Shown here one piece after another: positions 24,170 to 32,456 of a stretch of DNA of 38,274 nt (within the stretch, counting starts at the first letter, position 1; each line of letters opens with the position of its first letter). Both the position numbers and the translations under genes were made by a program. The stretch is taken from contig CAZIAD010000032.1 of NCBI GenBank assembly GCA_964537555.1, positions 1 through 38,274 on the forward strand, given 5' to 3'. The stretch comes from CAYRWR01 sp964537555 (GTDB taxonomy: Bacteria > Spirochaetota > Brevinematia > Brevinematales > CAYRWR01). The notes under the pieces were generated by a model. It saw only the letters and a program-made list of their open reading frames with translations, was not told the origin of the DNA and made no database searches.

Positions 24170-24847
24170 ATGGGTTCTTCTTTATTTATCAATAAGACCT
24201 ATTCGCGTAAACAGCTGATGGGCCTATTGGAAGCAATTTTATTCGTCAATGGAAAGCCGGTCAATTATGACCTGCTTAGTGAATCTCTGGATATGTCAAA
24301 AAAAGACCTGCAGGCCATGATAGATGAGATGAATGAGGATTTTGCGGCCAGTAATCGTGGTATAACCATCATAAAGGTGGCAGGCGGCTTTCAGCTGGTA
24401 TCCAATCCTGCCTATGTTGAGGAACTGTCAGAACTCTTTACCAAAAGAAATGAGAATCAGCTCTCAAAATCTGCCATGGAGACCCTGGCGGTTATTGCCT
24501 ATAAGCAGCCAGTCACCAAAGAAGCAGTCGATGAGATCAGAGGGGTATCCAGTACCCGATCCATTAACCTTCTCATTGGACTCAAACTGGTTGCTATTTC
24601 AGGTTCCACTGATGATATAGTCAAATCACCTCTTTACTCTACTACCTCTCATTTTATGGAACAGTTCAGGATACAAAGTCTGGACGACCTGCCTGATATA
24701 GATAGCCTGAATCTGGATGATTTTGAAAGTGAAGATGATGAGCCTTCAAGCGGTGATGAAGAAAACCCTGAAGAGCTGGATACTGAGAATGAAGATGATA
24801 TGGATCTAAATCTGTCAGATGAGGAAGAGGAAAGTGGGACCACATGA
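24170..24847 (+). CDS. scpB: segregation and condensation protein B
   Basis: ScpB dimerises and binds ScpA in the SMC complex. The 225-aa product has the two winged-helix domains of the family: QLMGLLEAILFVNGKPV near the start and the conserved LSKSAMETLAVIAYKQPVT with EIRGV after it at about residue 100. The last 45 residues form a very acidic tail (runs of E and D), which is common but variable in ScpB. The 3' end overlaps the start of the HDOD gene in another frame, so expression of the two is coupled. Confidence 0.94.
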   Translation: MGSSLFINKTYSRKQLMGLLEAILFVNGKPVNYDLLSESLDMSKKDLQAMIDEMNEDFAASNRGITIIKVAGGFQLVSNPAYVEELSELFTKRNENQLSKSAMETLAVIAYKQPVTKEAVDEIRGVSSTRSINLLIGLKLVAISGSTDDIVKSPLYSTTSHFMEQFRIQSLDDLPDIDSLNLDDFESEDDEPSSGDEENPEELDTENEDDMDLNLSDEEEESGTT

Positions 24848-25682
24848 CGCCTTAGAACGTATCCTGGATAAAGCCGAGGATATGCCGGTATTGCCTCATA
24901 TAGCTATGGAAATCCTGAACCTGATCGATGATAAATATTCTGTTCCTGACGATTTTGAAAATGTCGTAGAGAATGATCAGGTACTGACCCTGAAGATCCT
25001 GAAGCTGGCCAATTCTGCTTACTACGGATATCCCCGGGAGATCATTTCCATCAAAGAGGCTATTATTATTCTGGGCCTGGATACGCTTAAGAGCCTGGCT
25101 CTTTCTATGCTGACCCGGCGTATTTTATCCAAAAATCTCAACAATTACGGACTAAGCCGGGGACAGTTATGGGAACATTCGCTGGCGGTAGGTATGATCG
25201 CCCGTTCTCTGGCCCGTTCCTTAAAGCTGGCCAACCTGGAACGGTTTTTTGTATCCGGCCTTCTGCATGACATTGGCAAACTCCTGTTCGACCTTTACCT
25301 GGATCACTATGGAAAAGATTTTCACAGACAGATCCTGGAAGGGGGATTACAGTTTTCAGAAGCGGAAGCCCGTATTTCCGGGCATGACCATGCCTGGCTG
25401 GGATCTAAGCTTATAGAGCGCTGGAACCTCCCCGATTTTCTGGTACAGACTGTACGCTATCATCATCTCTGGGATAAAGCTCCCTCCCAGTATCAGAAAG
25501 ATGCCTACATCATTAACATTGCCAACCGATTATCCTATAGTATAGCCCGGGGCTCTGGTACAGAGTTCCCCAATGACAAGTCAGTCAGCGCGGAAGAATA
25601 TGGAAAGCTGGGCATGACCGGGGGAGACGTAGAAGACCTCCTCCAGTCCATCAAGAAGAGCTTACAGGTAGTAAAAATATAA
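24819..25682 (+). CDS. HDOD domain protein
   Basis: The 287-aa protein has an HDOD domain from about residue 15 to 215: LPHIAMEILNLIDD, LTLKILKLANSAYYG, the I-x-x-A-I-I-I-L-G-L-x-x-L-K-S-L segment, and the HD-type motif LLHDIGKLLFDLYL. HDOD proteins act in signalling and regulation, often without phosphodiesterase activity, and their targets vary. The ATG at 24819 overlaps scpB by 29 bases but has no ribosome site. An in-frame GTG at 24834 has AGGAAG six bases upstream and overlaps by 14 bases, so it may be the true start. It lies inside the scp-pheA-suhB transcription unit. Confidence 0.88.
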   Translation: MRKRKVGPHDALERILDKAEDMPVLPHIAMEILNLIDDKYSVPDDFENVVENDQVLTLKILKLANSAYYGYPREIISIKEAIIILGLDTLKSLALSMLTRRILSKNLNNYGLSRGQLWEHSLAVGMIARSLARSLKLANLERFFVSGLLHDIGKLLFDLYLDHYGKDFHRQILEGGLQFSEAEARISGHDHAWLGSKLIERWNLPDFLVQTVRYHHLWDKAPSQYQKDAYIINIANRLSYSIARGSGTEFPNDKSVSAEEYGKLGMTGGDVEDLLQSIKKSLQVVKI

Positions 25683-25704
25683 CGTTCCCACAAAGGAGAA
25701 ACCC

Positions 25705-26781
25705 TTGGACAAAAAAGTATTAGAAGAACTCAGGAAAAAGATCAACAAAATTGACATATCACTGGTCAATCTCCTGGATGAAAGAGCAGAATATGTAAAG
25801 CAGATAGGTGAATATAAAAAACAAAACGATATTCCCATATATCAGCCTGACAGAGAAAAAAATGTAAAAGCCAGGGTAATGGAAGCTTCCCGTAAAATAT
25901 TTCCCACTGATGCCCTGATGCATATATTTACCGAGATCGTTTCGGCTGCCCGCTCTCTGGAAGAGCCTTTGGAGATCGGATTCCTGGGCCCCGAAGGTTC
26001 ATTTACCGAACAGGCCGCTATAAAACAATTCGGCAGTTCCGTGCAGCTGCATCCTATGCCTACTATTTCGGACGTCTTTAAAGAAGTGGAGAACGGCAAG
26101 ATCAGTTATGGAGTAGTCCCTATAGAAAACTCAGTAGGAGGGACTGTGTACCAGACCCTGGATGAGTTTGTAGATTCTCCCGTACAGATAGTAGGTGAGA
26201 ATTATCTGTCTATCCATCAGAACCTGCTCACCAACCTGGATGAGATCAATCTGATCAAGAGGATCTATTCCCATCCTCAGAGCTTTGCCCAGTGCCGTAT
26301 CTGGCTGGAGACCCACCTGCCTAATGTGGAACGTATCGAAGTCTCCTCTAATTCCAAAGCGGCATCAATGGTATTAAGCGACCAGTTTTCGGCTGCTCTG
26401 GCCGGAGTCATGGCTGCTGAAAAGTATGGGCTAAACATTCTGGAACGTAATATCGAAGATAATCCTCAGAATACCACCCGATTTTTGATCATCGCAGGCC
26501 CCGACCAGATAATAGATAATCCCGATAAGACTTCTGTGCTGGTCTCTGTCAATGATAAACCGGGAGCCTTACTCAAGCTTCTCTCTCCCTTTCAGGTGTT
26601 TGGTATTAATATGTCTAAGATCGAGTCCCGTCCTTCTCAGCGCAGGCCCTGGGATTACCTCTTCTTTATTGATATAGACGGCAGCATAAACAGTGCCTCG
26701 GTAAAGAAAGCTCTGGAAAAAGTGAAAGAAGACGTGGTATTTTTAAAGGTCATCGGGTCCTATAATAAAAGTATCAGCTGA
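25705..26781 (+). CDS. pheA: bifunctional chorismate mutase / prephenate dehydratase (P-protein)
   Basis: The enzyme converts chorismate to prephenate and then to phenylpyruvate for phenylalanine synthesis. The 358-aa chain has an AroQ-type chorismate mutase domain (about 1-85, with LRKKINKIDISLVNLLDERAE), a prephenate dehydratase domain (about 90-265, with GPEGSFTEQAA, IENSVGGTV and the catalytic NTTRF at 256-260), and a C-terminal ACT domain. The GALL (287-290) and ESRP (307-310) motifs of that domain bind phenylalanine for feedback inhibition. Regulation is therefore likely to be allosteric. TTG is the start codon, with AAAGGAG about 6 bases upstream, and the downstream protein sequence begins at the usual family position. 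Confidence 0.96.
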   Translation: MDKKVLEELRKKINKIDISLVNLLDERAEYVKQIGEYKKQNDIPIYQPDREKNVKARVMEASRKIFPTDALMHIFTEIVSAARSLEEPLEIGFLGPEGSFTEQAAIKQFGSSVQLHPMPTISDVFKEVENGKISYGVVPIENSVGGTVYQTLDEFVDSPVQIVGENYLSIHQNLLTNLDEINLIKRIYSHPQSFAQCRIWLETHLPNVERIEVSSNSKAASMVLSDQFSAALAGVMAAEKYGLNILERNIEDNPQNTTRFLIIAGPDQIIDNPDKTSVLVSVNDKPGALLKLLSPFQVFGINMSKIESRPSQRRPWDYLFFIDIDGSINSASVKKALEKVKEDVVFLKVIGSYNKSIS

Positions 26782-26807
26782 GCACCCAAAAATAGTAAGG
26801 ATAGACA

Positions 26808-27599
26808 ATGGACCTGGATAAAATATTAAACGTGGCCCGGGAAGCAGCACTGGCCGGAGGAGCTGTATTACAGCGTGGCTTTAATCTACATAAAGAGGTG
26901 CAATTCAAAGGCTTTGCTGATCCGGTGACACAGTTTGATAAAGAATCCGAGCAGGTGATAGTAGATATCATACAGAAGTATTTCCCTGCTCATTCCATCC
27001 TCACAGAGGAGGAACTCTCTTCAGACCAGGGCGGGGATTATAAATGGATCATAGACCCTCTGGATGGAACTGTTAATTTCACTCACCGCATCCCTTATAT
27101 CTGTGTATCCATAGGCGTAGAGTTTAAGGGTGAAATAGTGGCAGGAGTGATCTACAATCCTATCCTTGATGAGTATTATCACGCCGCTCAGGGCCAGGGA
27201 GCCTGGCTCAACGGTGAATCCATCCATGTCTCCCAACAGGGAGATATCGGGAAGTCCTTACTGGCTACCGGTTTTCCTTATCACCGGGACGGCCGCCTGG
27301 AGCATCTGCTTACTCCCTTTAAAAAGGTAGTGATAGAGTATCAGGGCTTCCGCAGACTGGGTTCAGCCGCTATGGATATGGCCTATGTAGCCTGTGGAAA
27401 ATGTGAGGGATTCTATGAAGAAGGCCTTCAGCCCTGGGATACCGCGGCCGGAGTCATACTTATCCAGGAAGCGGGCGGGGTAGTCACTGATTATTTTGGT
27501 AAGAAATTTTCCGCATATCAGAAGACTATTATTGCCAGTAATGGCATGATACAGGACTCCCTGATAGATATCTGCCATTCTGTAGTAGCCCCCCAATAA
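26808..27599 (+). CDS. suhB: inositol-1-monophosphatase family protein
   Basis: This is a metal-dependent sugar phosphatase of the IMPase family, cytoplasmic. The metal-binding motifs are all present: TEEE at 66-69, DPLDGT at 83-88 followed by VNF, and WDTAAG at 210-215 with EAGG after it. The 263-aa length is standard. In other bacteria SuhB hydrolyses inositol phosphate and also assists rRNA antitermination; which role applies here cannot be read. It is the last gene of the scpA-scpB-HDOD-pheA-suhB series. Confidence 0.92.
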   Translation: MDLDKILNVAREAALAGGAVLQRGFNLHKEVQFKGFADPVTQFDKESEQVIVDIIQKYFPAHSILTEEELSSDQGGDYKWIIDPLDGTVNFTHRIPYICVSIGVEFKGEIVAGVIYNPILDEYYHAAQGQGAWLNGESIHVSQQGDIGKSLLATGFPYHRDGRLEHLLTPFKKVVIEYQGFRRLGSAAMDMAYVACGKCEGFYEEGLQPWDTAAGVILIQEAGGVVTDYFGKKFSAYQKTIIASNGMIQDSLIDICHSVVAPQ

Positions 27600-27610
27600 G
27601 CCCGTCAGGG

Positions 27611-27630
27611 CCATCAGAAATGATGGTTTT
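27611..27630 (+). terminator. weak terminator after suhB
   Basis: CCATCA (27611-27616) and TGATGG (27621-27626) pair around a GAAA tetraloop, followed by TTTT. The stem is only 6 bp. The remaining 90 bases to the next gene show nothing else. Confidence 0.55.
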
Positions 27631-27719
27631 ATCAAAAAGCTGATATGATTATTCCTGAAGGTTCCGGATCACCGGTATAGTGAGTTTGGTATTTCTTCCG
27701 CGAGTGTGCTTGCCGCAGC

Positions 27720-28379
27720 TTATTGCCTGATGTACAATACTACCCATTCATCCTTATTCATCATCAGCCCCCAGGGTATCCAGTCATTTTTAATAGCTTC
27801 ATTGAGTCCGTCTTTCAGGTTTTTACTTTCGGGCTGATAGCTCTTGAGGAGCCATTCCTTGACTTCCCAGTCCTGCAGGCGGGCCATCAATACAAACTTT
27901 TGTCCGGCCCCGGCAGTGATAGCCAGAGGTGCCAGGCCGCTCTCTCCTTTTTCATTGAGAAGTGCTTCCTGGTCTTCGTAAGAATCCGGCAGGGGCAGCA
28001 GGTCCCACTCCAGCACAGCCATAGGGGATTTGAGATAGATGAGGTAGAGCTGGTCTTTATAGACTGAGATTGCCATAGGGATATAGGCATTTTCCATGCG
28101 TTCATTGAGTTTCCGGGGCAGGCTTTCCTCATCCTGGCTATCCAGGTCTATCACTTCCAGGAAATAATCACTGGCAAACGCTTGATAATTGATGTACAGT
28201 ACGTACATCTGATCCTCATAGAGTTCCATGCCTATAGGACTGTATTTGTCCTGCCACAGTGCGTTCATTTCTTTTTGGAGAGTCTGACTATCCAGCTTAT
28301 GCCTCTGGATCTTCCAGAAGGGTTTGGCAAAAAAAACAGCAGGTATGCATAAAAACAGCAGAATCATCACTTTCTTCAT
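27720..28379 (-). CDS. secreted four-repeat protein of unknown function
   Basis: The 219-aa product has a signal peptide (cleavage near FFA-KP). It also contains four copies of a unit of about 51 residues centred on a P-[ILMW]-[GA] turn at residues 49, 102, 152 and 203. Each turn is followed by a hydrophobic strand, a D/G-Q/E step and a YVLYI-like strand (DQMYVLYI, DQLYLIYL, QKFVLMA, DEWVVLYI). A small beta-rich repeat fold is likely. It is the last gene of the pilus-like operon, one base after the CYTH gene, so co-expression with that machine is expected while its role is unknown. Confidence 0.78.
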   Translation of the reverse strand: MKKVMILLFLCIPAVFFAKPFWKIQRHKLDSQTLQKEMNALWQDKYSPIGMELYEDQMYVLYINYQAFASDYFLEVIDLDSQDEESLPRKLNERMENAYIPMAISVYKDQLYLIYLKSPMAVLEWDLLPLPDSYEDQEALLNEKGESGLAPLAITAGAGQKFVLMARLQDWEVKEWLLKSYQPESKNLKDGLNEAIKNDWIPWGLMMNKDEWVVLYIRQ

Positions 28380-28380
28380 T

Positions 28381-28908
28381 TTAGTCCCCGTTTTTCTTTT
28401 GGATTAAAAGATCACTATAGGATGTACTGATCAGTTCATCATCTGTGATGCCTAATAATTCCAGATAGTGATCACATTGTTTTCTCAATGAATTTTGACC
28501 TATTTTGCCGCTTTTGTCAATAGCCTCTATCTCCATAAAGCTGCCTAATCCTTCCACATAATCAATGTGAAATTTCACATTTTCGATAAAAAATATTTCT
28601 CTGGACTTATCTACTACCACTTTAATACCCAGGCTGGCTTCCAGGAGCTGCAGCAGGTCACCATTATGGGCAGGATGATACAGATAGACATATGCTTTTT
28701 TGGGCCCGGACTGATTATTCCTTTCATAGTAGATCAGGTTATTTTCAATATTACCCTGTCTTAACTTGAGCCTGCCCTGAGGTACCTGAAAATAGGTATC
28801 TATCTGATGATCCATGCCATGACTGACGGCCCCGGCCAGCATCAGTTTTTTTCTGAGGGATTGAGGGTCTTTGCAGTGGGCCTTTATCTCTATGTTTATA
28901 TGAGGCAT
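28381..28908 (-). CDS. CYTH domain protein (class IV adenylate cyclase / triphosphatase fold)
   Basis: The 175-aa protein has the CYTH tunnel-fold signature. It starts with the N-terminal EIKA (7-10, matching ExExK), followed by GRLKLR (45-50), LIYYER (58-63), KSREIF (101-106) and FHIDYVEGLGSFMEIEA (113-129). Members bind triphosphates and act as adenylate cyclase, thiamine triphosphatase or inorganic triphosphatase; the LG-x-F-x-E-I-E ending resembles the CyaB/class IV cyclase group. The start overlaps the stop of the PilP-like gene by one base. Its place inside a pilus operon is unexpected. Confidence 0.88.
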   Translation of the reverse strand: MPHINIEIKAHCKDPQSLRKKLMLAGAVSHGMDHQIDTYFQVPQGRLKLRQGNIENNLIYYERNNQSGPKKAYVYLYHPAHNGDLLQLLEASLGIKVVVDKSREIFFIENVKFHIDYVEGLGSFMEIEAIDKSGKIGQNSLRKQCDHYLELLGITDDELISTSYSDLLIQKKNGD

Positions 28909-29543
28909 CAGGGGCTGGAGACTTCATAGCCACCGGAAAAGGTTAGCTTGTAGTATTTTCGGTTTTTAGCCATGATCACATAGTCTTCCATGATCTTAAC
29001 GGCTGTCTCTCCCATCACGGAGTCATTTTGTACTACCATAAAAGATTTGGAGGAAGAAGAGGTGATGGGCTGTCCATCAGGGCCAAAACGATAGGAGTAG
29101 GGTACTCCCGAGCTGTTCTGGTCACCGTAGTGCTGACTTTCTTCGAGGTTGGCATAATACACAGAGTTGACCTTGACTATGGATTTTAATTTAAAGCGGG
29201 ATACAAAAGGCTTCTGCACCGGATCGACATTATACTGAGGAGTACTCTGCGAATTCTGGACAGTAGTAGTCTTTTTTACTGTCTTTTTTACGGTGTTATC
29301 CTGCTTAGGCCGCACCCCGTTCGGGATGAGGAAGGGGTCACGCATGGAATGAAAGTCTATAGGATTGAGCATCTCTTCCTGAGATCGGGTATCCTTGACC
29401 ATGCTACCGGAGCCATCATCGCTGATATTAGAGATGACCTGGTGTACTACTTTTCCGATATTGGGAAAGATAAAAAAGGGCCAGATAACCACGTTGACTA
29501 CTATAAAAAGTATGGTGAGATTACGTTTTTGTTTTTCATCCAT
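28908..29543 (-). CDS. PilP/GspC-like inner-membrane pilus assembly protein
   Basis: The 211-aa protein has one N-terminal membrane segment (about 8-30). A low-complexity linker follows, with MRDPFLIPNG (the R-D-P-F motif seen in PilP) and a Thr/Lys/Gln-rich stretch. Its C-terminal beta domain runs from FKLKSIVKVNSVYYANLEES to YKLTFSGGYEV. In the type IV pilus the PilP homology domain connects the PilM-N-O platform to the secretin. The gene follows pilO by 3 bases. Sequence identity to known PilP is not obvious to me; the call rests on topology, motif and gene order. Confidence 0.65.
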   Translation of the reverse strand: MDEKQKRNLTILFIVVNVVIWPFFIFPNIGKVVHQVISNISDDGSGSMVKDTRSQEEMLNPIDFHSMRDPFLIPNGVRPKQDNTVKKTVKKTTTVQNSQSTPQYNVDPVQKPFVSRFKLKSIVKVNSVYYANLEESQHYGDQNSSGVPYSYRFGPDGQPITSSSSKSFMVVQNDSVMGETAVKIMEDYVIMAKNRKYYKLTFSGGYEVSSP

Positions 29544-29546
29544 GGC

Positions 29547-30047
29547 TTAGTCCTCGATATTTTTTTTGTAGATGCGGAGCATCATCTGGGTCTGGAGCTG
29601 ATTCTTGACGAATTTCATCTCCAGGCTGGAGATCTGTATAGGTAACTTGGACCTTTCCAGGAAATCGATAAAATTAGCTATCTGGGGAAAGAGAGAGGAG
29701 GCTGTCACTTTCAGTACGGTTATCTCCAGGTCATTCTCGGTGCTGACCCCCTGACTTTCTATCTTTATATGGTCCAGGCCGGACAGATCGCCCAGTTTGG
29801 GCAGGGTAGCTATAAATTCTGAGGTGGATTTAGAAGTAAAGGACTGACGGCTTACATTTTCAAATTCCAGCTCCAGAGACCGTACGGTCCTTTCGTAGAA
29901 ACGAATATTGTCCACATCTTTGAGGTTATCACTGATACGGCTCAGCTCTTTATTAATAATGTTGTAGTGATAAAAATTGTAGCCAAAAAAGGCTATCCAG
30001 GCCAGAGACAGGGCGATAAATATGATATAGAAATTGAATTGTTTCAT
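29547..30047 (-). CDS. pilO: PilO-like inner-membrane assembly protein
   Basis: The 166-aa product has one N-terminal membrane segment (about 7-27), a coiled-coil stretch (about 30-65) and a C-terminal ferredoxin-like domain (TENDLEITVLKVTASSLFPQIANFIDFLERSKLPIQISSLEMKF). In that domain the F-x-x-L-x-x-L-P-I-x-I-x-x-L pattern is typical of PilO and GspM. PilO pairs with PilN in the inner-membrane platform. It overlaps the PilM-PilN fusion gene by 4 bases. Confidence 0.8.
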   Translation of the reverse strand: MKQFNFYIIFIALSLAWIAFFGYNFYHYNIINKELSRISDNLKDVDNIRFYERTVRSLELEFENVSRQSFTSKSTSEFIATLPKLGDLSGLDHIKIESQGVSTENDLEITVLKVTASSLFPQIANFIDFLERSKLPIQISSLEMKFVKNQLQTQMMLRIYKKNIED

Positions 30048-31513
30048 TGTCTTACTCCAAATTCTATAGTGAATTCTAACTGAGAGCTGCTGTTGAGTTT
30101 GTTGAAGTCTGCATCTTTCAGTACTACATCTTTGAGTGTCTTGGAATTGACCATATAGACGATAAACTGCTCCAGGCCGCTGCTGGAGGAGGAATATCCT
30201 TTCATGATACCCTTATCATTATCCAGGGACAGGCTCTTGATCCAGACATCATCCGGGATGAGCCGGGACAGTTCGGCGATGATCAGTTTGAGGTTGGAGG
30301 ACTGTACCCCTGAGTTTTTAATATCCTCGATCTTGGTCATAAGCTCATTTTGTCTGGCTTTCAGAGTAGTGATCTTATCGATCATGAAGAGATCTTCAGC
30401 CATCTCTTTCACCTTGGGGTTCTTGATCTGGTCCGCTTTTGTAGTCTTGGCCCGTTTTACAATACTGTACTTCTGGTTAGCTGCCAGTATCACCGGATAA
30501 AAGGAGATGGAAAAAACGTTCAGGATAATGAGCAGAACTACCACGATACGGATGACCACATCCCGGATATGCAGCTTTTTAACCTGTTGTGAAGAGATAG
30601 GCAGATTCAGATAGCTCTTATAGGAAAAGCCCAGGAGGTCATATATATTCTCATCCATGCCTTCTACCTGAAACACAGGGAGAAAGTCGGTCTTGGTGGC
30701 GGGTAGGGTGATAATATTAAGGGAGTCCAGTAGTGTCTCGGCTACGCTGCCATCACTGCCTTCAGTCTGGTTGATGACTACTATACGTTCCAGGAAGGAG
30801 ACCCGTCGCTGTATAAAGTCAGCAAAATAATCCACTATATTATGGATAGTGATCTTATTGATATTGTCAAAGTTACCTATATAATGGGCAAAGCTTATGA
30901 TCTTCTTTTTGAGAAGGACATAGAGCTCGATGGCATGCTGGGTAATATATACATATCCTATACTGTTATCAGTAGTGCCTACATCCAGGGTACTGAGTAT
31001 ATTGATGGGCAGATAGGACACATCTTCCACTATTATGCCCAGGTCTTTGAAGGTCTGGATATATTTATCCACTTCATCTTTTTTTGAGATCACAGCCAGC
31101 ACATTCCATACTGTCACCCCGTTTTCAAATAACTGGGATACTATTTTATAAGTATAGTAGGCTTCATCTATAGACAGGGGGATATTTCTTTCCATCTCCC
31201 AGAGTATAGCTGATTCTATCTTATCACGGGGTATTCCGGGGAAGGTTAGGTAGAGAGGAATGATGGAGGTACTGGACAGGGTAAGATTGATACGTTTGAT
31301 CTTATGGGAGGCATTTTTTTCCAGGAACCTTTCCAGAATAAAGGCAAAACGGGCTGAATCATATTGTTTTTCCGATCGTACCGTGATGATCTTGAATATC
31401 TTGAAGAAACGAATGGCCTCAATAAAGCGGATCTCTTCATTACCGATGTCGATAATGACTCTTAAGATACCCAGATATTCCAGAATTCTACGGAAAATTT
31501 TGATCCTGTTCAT
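30044..31513 (-). CDS. PilM-PilN fusion protein (GspL-like)
   Basis: The 489-aa protein joins two usually separate components. Residues about 15-300 form an actin-like PilM/GspL cytoplasmic domain, with VIIDIGNEEIRFIEA at the start, FPGIPRDKIESAILWEMERNIPL in the middle and the later DYFADFIQRR segment. One membrane span follows (about 318-342). Residues 343-489 make a PilN-like periplasmic part, with a coiled coil and the domain LIIAELSRLIPDDVWIKSLSL...GLEQFIVYMVNSKTLKDVVL. A fused arrangement is normal in type II secretion (GspL) and unusual beside a separate PilO/PilP pair. It overlaps both neighbours by 4 bases. Confidence 0.85.
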   Translation of the reverse strand: MNRIKIFRRILEYLGILRVIIDIGNEEIRFIEAIRFFKIFKIITVRSEKQYDSARFAFILERFLEKNASHKIKRINLTLSSTSIIPLYLTFPGIPRDKIESAILWEMERNIPLSIDEAYYTYKIVSQLFENGVTVWNVLAVISKKDEVDKYIQTFKDLGIIVEDVSYLPINILSTLDVGTTDNSIGYVYITQHAIELYVLLKKKIISFAHYIGNFDNINKITIHNIVDYFADFIQRRVSFLERIVVINQTEGSDGSVAETLLDSLNIITLPATKTDFLPVFQVEGMDENIYDLLGFSYKSYLNLPISSQQVKKLHIRDVVIRIVVVLLIILNVFSISFYPVILAANQKYSIVKRAKTTKADQIKNPKVKEMAEDLFMIDKITTLKARQNELMTKIEDIKNSGVQSSNLKLIIAELSRLIPDDVWIKSLSLDNDKGIMKGYSSSSSGLEQFIVYMVNSKTLKDVVLKDADFNKLNSSSQLEFTIEFGVRQ

Positions 31514-31995
31514 TGTGGTGTTTCTCCTTTTTGATATCCCAGTAACATGATCTTTTTTATGTCCTGGTCGGGCAGGTCTATATACAGAGAGATAGCCTGT
31601 CTTCCGCTGTTTTTCATCATTTTTATCTCTATGGCATTGGCATTATCCAGTACAAATATCTTCCGGCTGATCAGTCCCTGCTTACCGTATTTATCAAAAA
31701 AAACCGCCTTTCCCATCGTCGTAAACTGATTCCTGAACTGAGAAAAATCAGTAAGCAGGAGGCTGCCGTTGGTGTACTGCTGTACCGCATAGGAATCACG
31801 GGCTGTATTCTCCATGATGCGGGACAGGAGCAGGGCCTGGGTCTTACTGTCATCGGCTCCGGACATGGTCTCCATCAGCCTGACTGAAGTGGTAAGCAGA
31901 TTGACTATAGCCAGCATCGCGATGGCAAACAGAGTCAGCGAAACCATCATCTCAATAAGGGTAAATGCCGGAAAGCCTTTCCTTTTTTTGTTCAT
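31510..31995 (-). CDS. pseudopilin, GspJ-like
   Basis: The 161-aa protein has a class III prepilin signal: basic leader MNKKRKGFPA, then the mature start FTLIEMMVSLTLFAIAMLAIVNLL with Glu at position +5. The residue before the cut is Ala10 and not the usual Gly. The rest resembles a minor pseudopilin of the GspJ/PulJ kind (S-V-R-L-M-E-T-M, A-L-L-L-S-R-I-M-E-N). It overlaps the neighbours by 4 bases on each side. The minor type is assigned from operon position and N-terminal style, so I and J could be swapped. Confidence 0.78.
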   Translation of the reverse strand: MNKKRKGFPAFTLIEMMVSLTLFAIAMLAIVNLLTTSVRLMETMSGADDSKTQALLLSRIMENTARDSYAVQQYTNGSLLLTDFSQFRNQFTTMGKAVFFDKYGKQGLISRKIFVLDNANAIEIKMMKNSGRQAISLYIDLPDQDIKKIMLLGYQKGETPQ

Positions 31996-32456
31996 TTCAG
32001 ACTCATCAGGTATCGCTCTGAAATACTGGTCTCTACCCAGTATTGCCTGCTCCTGGCATTGCTGGAATCAGTAGGCTTCCAGATCACTTCCAGCCCGATG
32101 TCCACCAGGAGGGGGTCCAGTTTTCTTACCTTTTTATTGACCAGGAGCAGCAGCCCTTCCGGGGTGGTAATGCGCTGAGGAGCTAACAGCCGGGGCAGGG
32201 GCGCATTATAGGCCAGATTACTCAGGTCCTGGGGGCTAAACAGCTTCTGCCGTATATTGGTGGCCATATATATATCTGTGAGATAAGCATCACAGATCTG
32301 GGTGGCCAGCTGTAGTTTTGCGTCTACTCTCATGTATTTTGCGGCGTGGGAAAGCACAGTGATAATGCTGGTAGAGGCCAGGGCGATTATAGACATCGCC
32401 ACCAGGACTTCTATCAGGGAAAATGCTTTAAATCTTTTCAAACGCCTGGGGCTCAT
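31992..32456 (-). CDS. pseudopilin, GspI-like
   Basis: The 154-aa protein has the prepilin leader MSPRRLKRFKA followed by FSLIEVLVAMSIIALASTSIITVL; Glu16 is the +5 residue of the mature chain, and the pre-cleavage residue is Ala11. Downstream is a hydrophilic minor-pilin domain of unassigned fold. Its start codon is directly next to the stop of gspG, and its end overlaps the GspJ-like gene by 4 bases. The V-L-V-A-M-x-I form is typical of GspI. Confidence 0.76.
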   Translation of the reverse strand: MSPRRLKRFKAFSLIEVLVAMSIIALASTSIITVLSHAAKYMRVDAKLQLATQICDAYLTDIYMATNIRQKLFSPQDLSNLAYNAPLPRLLAPQRITTPEGLLLLVNKKVRKLDPLLVDIGLEVIWKPTDSSNARSRQYWVETSISERYLMSLK

